Below are positions 5,909 to 6,163 of a DNA stretch of 6,163 nucleotides, piece after piece (the stretch's first letter is position 1; each line of letters begins with the position of its first letter). The stretch lies in the NCBI GenBank assembly GCA_964508655.1, contig CAZDUO010000130.1, positions 1-6,163 of the forward strand. The letters run 5' to 3'. The notes below the pieces were generated by a model, which was not told the DNA's origin, did not search any database, and saw only the letters and a program-made list of their open reading frames with translations. Made by a program: the position numbers and the translations under genes. Source of the DNA: VBAS01 sp964508655. Lineage in GTDB: Bacteria > Bacteroidota > Bacteroidia > Chitinophagales > Chitinophagaceae.

Positions 5909-6163
5909 TTGCCCAAGTTTCTCATCATACGATTTTCTTCCATTGGCGATATCGTTCTCACCACGCCTGTTATTCGCTGTTTGAAAAAACAAGCAGCAGA
6001 CGCGGAAGTGCATTTTCTCACCAAACAGTCTTTTGCACCTATCGTTGAAAACAATCCTTATGTTGACAAAGTGCATGTGCTGGCAGATAACCGGGATCTG
6101 ATGGTGAGGGAAATCAGGGCAGAAAAATTCGATTACATCATTGACCTGCACCACAACCTGCGT
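5909..6163 (+). CDS. Glycosyltransferase family 9 (heptosyltransferase-like), 3' end cut off by the window edge
   Basis: The 85 visible codons begin MPKFLIIRFSSIGDIVLTTP and reach the right edge uninterrupted; full-length members have about 330-350 residues, so only the first quarter is here. RFSSIGDIVLTTP (8-20) is the N-terminal signature of ADP-heptose:LPS heptosyltransferases, with D14 matching catalytic D13 of E. coli WaaC. The stretches EVHFLTKQSFAPIVENNPYVDKVH (33-56) and FDYIIDLHHNLR (74-85) fit the GT9 Rossmann fold. The enzyme would add heptose or a related sugar to the lipopolysaccharide core at the cytoplasmic face of the inner membrane. The frame is closed upstream by TAA at 5861-5863, and TTG at 5909 is the only ATG/GTG/TTG start before the motif, so TTG is used; it gives the usual family N-terminal length. 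The gene follows the MFS gene by 103 bases and may share its transcript. Confidence 0.87.
   Translation, partial: MPKFLIIRFSSIGDIVLTTPVIRCLKKQAADAEVHFLTKQSFAPIVENNPYVDKVHVLADNRDLMVREIRAEKFDYIIDLHHNLR

Noticed and set aside
5806..6048. Plus-strand ORF starting with the ATG immediately after the MFS stop
   Set aside because: It runs through the A/T-rich repeat and palindrome and then out of frame across the GT9 coding sequence, whose conserved motif lies in a different frame.
1..6163. Novel defence, mobile or biosynthetic system
   Set aside because: All substantial reading frames belong to common families (YebC, APC, SLC1, DedA, MFS, GT9), and I saw no integrase, transposase, nuclease, toxin-antitoxin pair, tRNA or CRISPR repeat.

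Overview
The window reads as ordinary chromosomal DNA from a Bacteroidota-type bacterium. The supporting signs are coding starts without clear Shine-Dalgarno sequences, two exact matches to the Bacteroidota -7 promoter element TANNTTTG, the sequence style of the proteins (YebC beginning MGRIFEVRK, a CAT-like amino acid permease, an N-terminal heptosyltransferase motif) and A/T-rich intergenic repeats. A finer placement, such as the Chitinophagaceae/Sphingobacteriia side of the phylum, is only an impression.

Layout. Positions 1-491 (minus strand) carry the N-terminal two thirds of a YebC/PmpR-family protein that runs off the left edge. Its upstream gap (492-665) holds a candidate promoter, an inverted repeat, a small A/T-rich repeat, and the terminator of the next gene. 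That gene, 666-2168 (minus), is a complete 500-residue APC-superfamily amino acid permease with visibly lower GC in places than its neighbours. A divergent promoter region (2169-2352) separates it from 2353-3639 (plus), a complete 428-residue glutamate/aspartate-dicarboxylate:cation symporter of the SLC1/DAACS family with all ligand and cation motifs intact. After a 193-base gap without a convincing gene come 3833-4561 (plus), a DedA-family membrane protein, and 4564-5805 (plus), an MFS transporter whose start sits 2 bases after the dedA stop. A 103-base gap then carries a second copy of the A/T-rich repeat and a perfect 18-bp palindrome. It ends at 5909, where a glycosyltransferase family 9 (heptosyltransferase-like) gene begins, apparently with TTG, and runs off the right edge.

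Functionally this is a cluster of inner-membrane transport and envelope genes: two amino acid/organic acid transporters in divergent orientation, then a dedA-MFS pair likely translated together, followed by an LPS-type glycosyltransferase. DedA proteins are linked to lipid-carrier recycling and GT9 enzymes to LPS core synthesis, so an envelope theme is possible, but the sequence does not prove a shared pathway. I found no CRISPR array, tRNA, rRNA, transposase, phage gene or recognisable novel system. The points most worth a second look are the shared repeat placed just upstream of two unrelated genes, the palindrome beside a non-ATG start, and the base composition of the permease gene.
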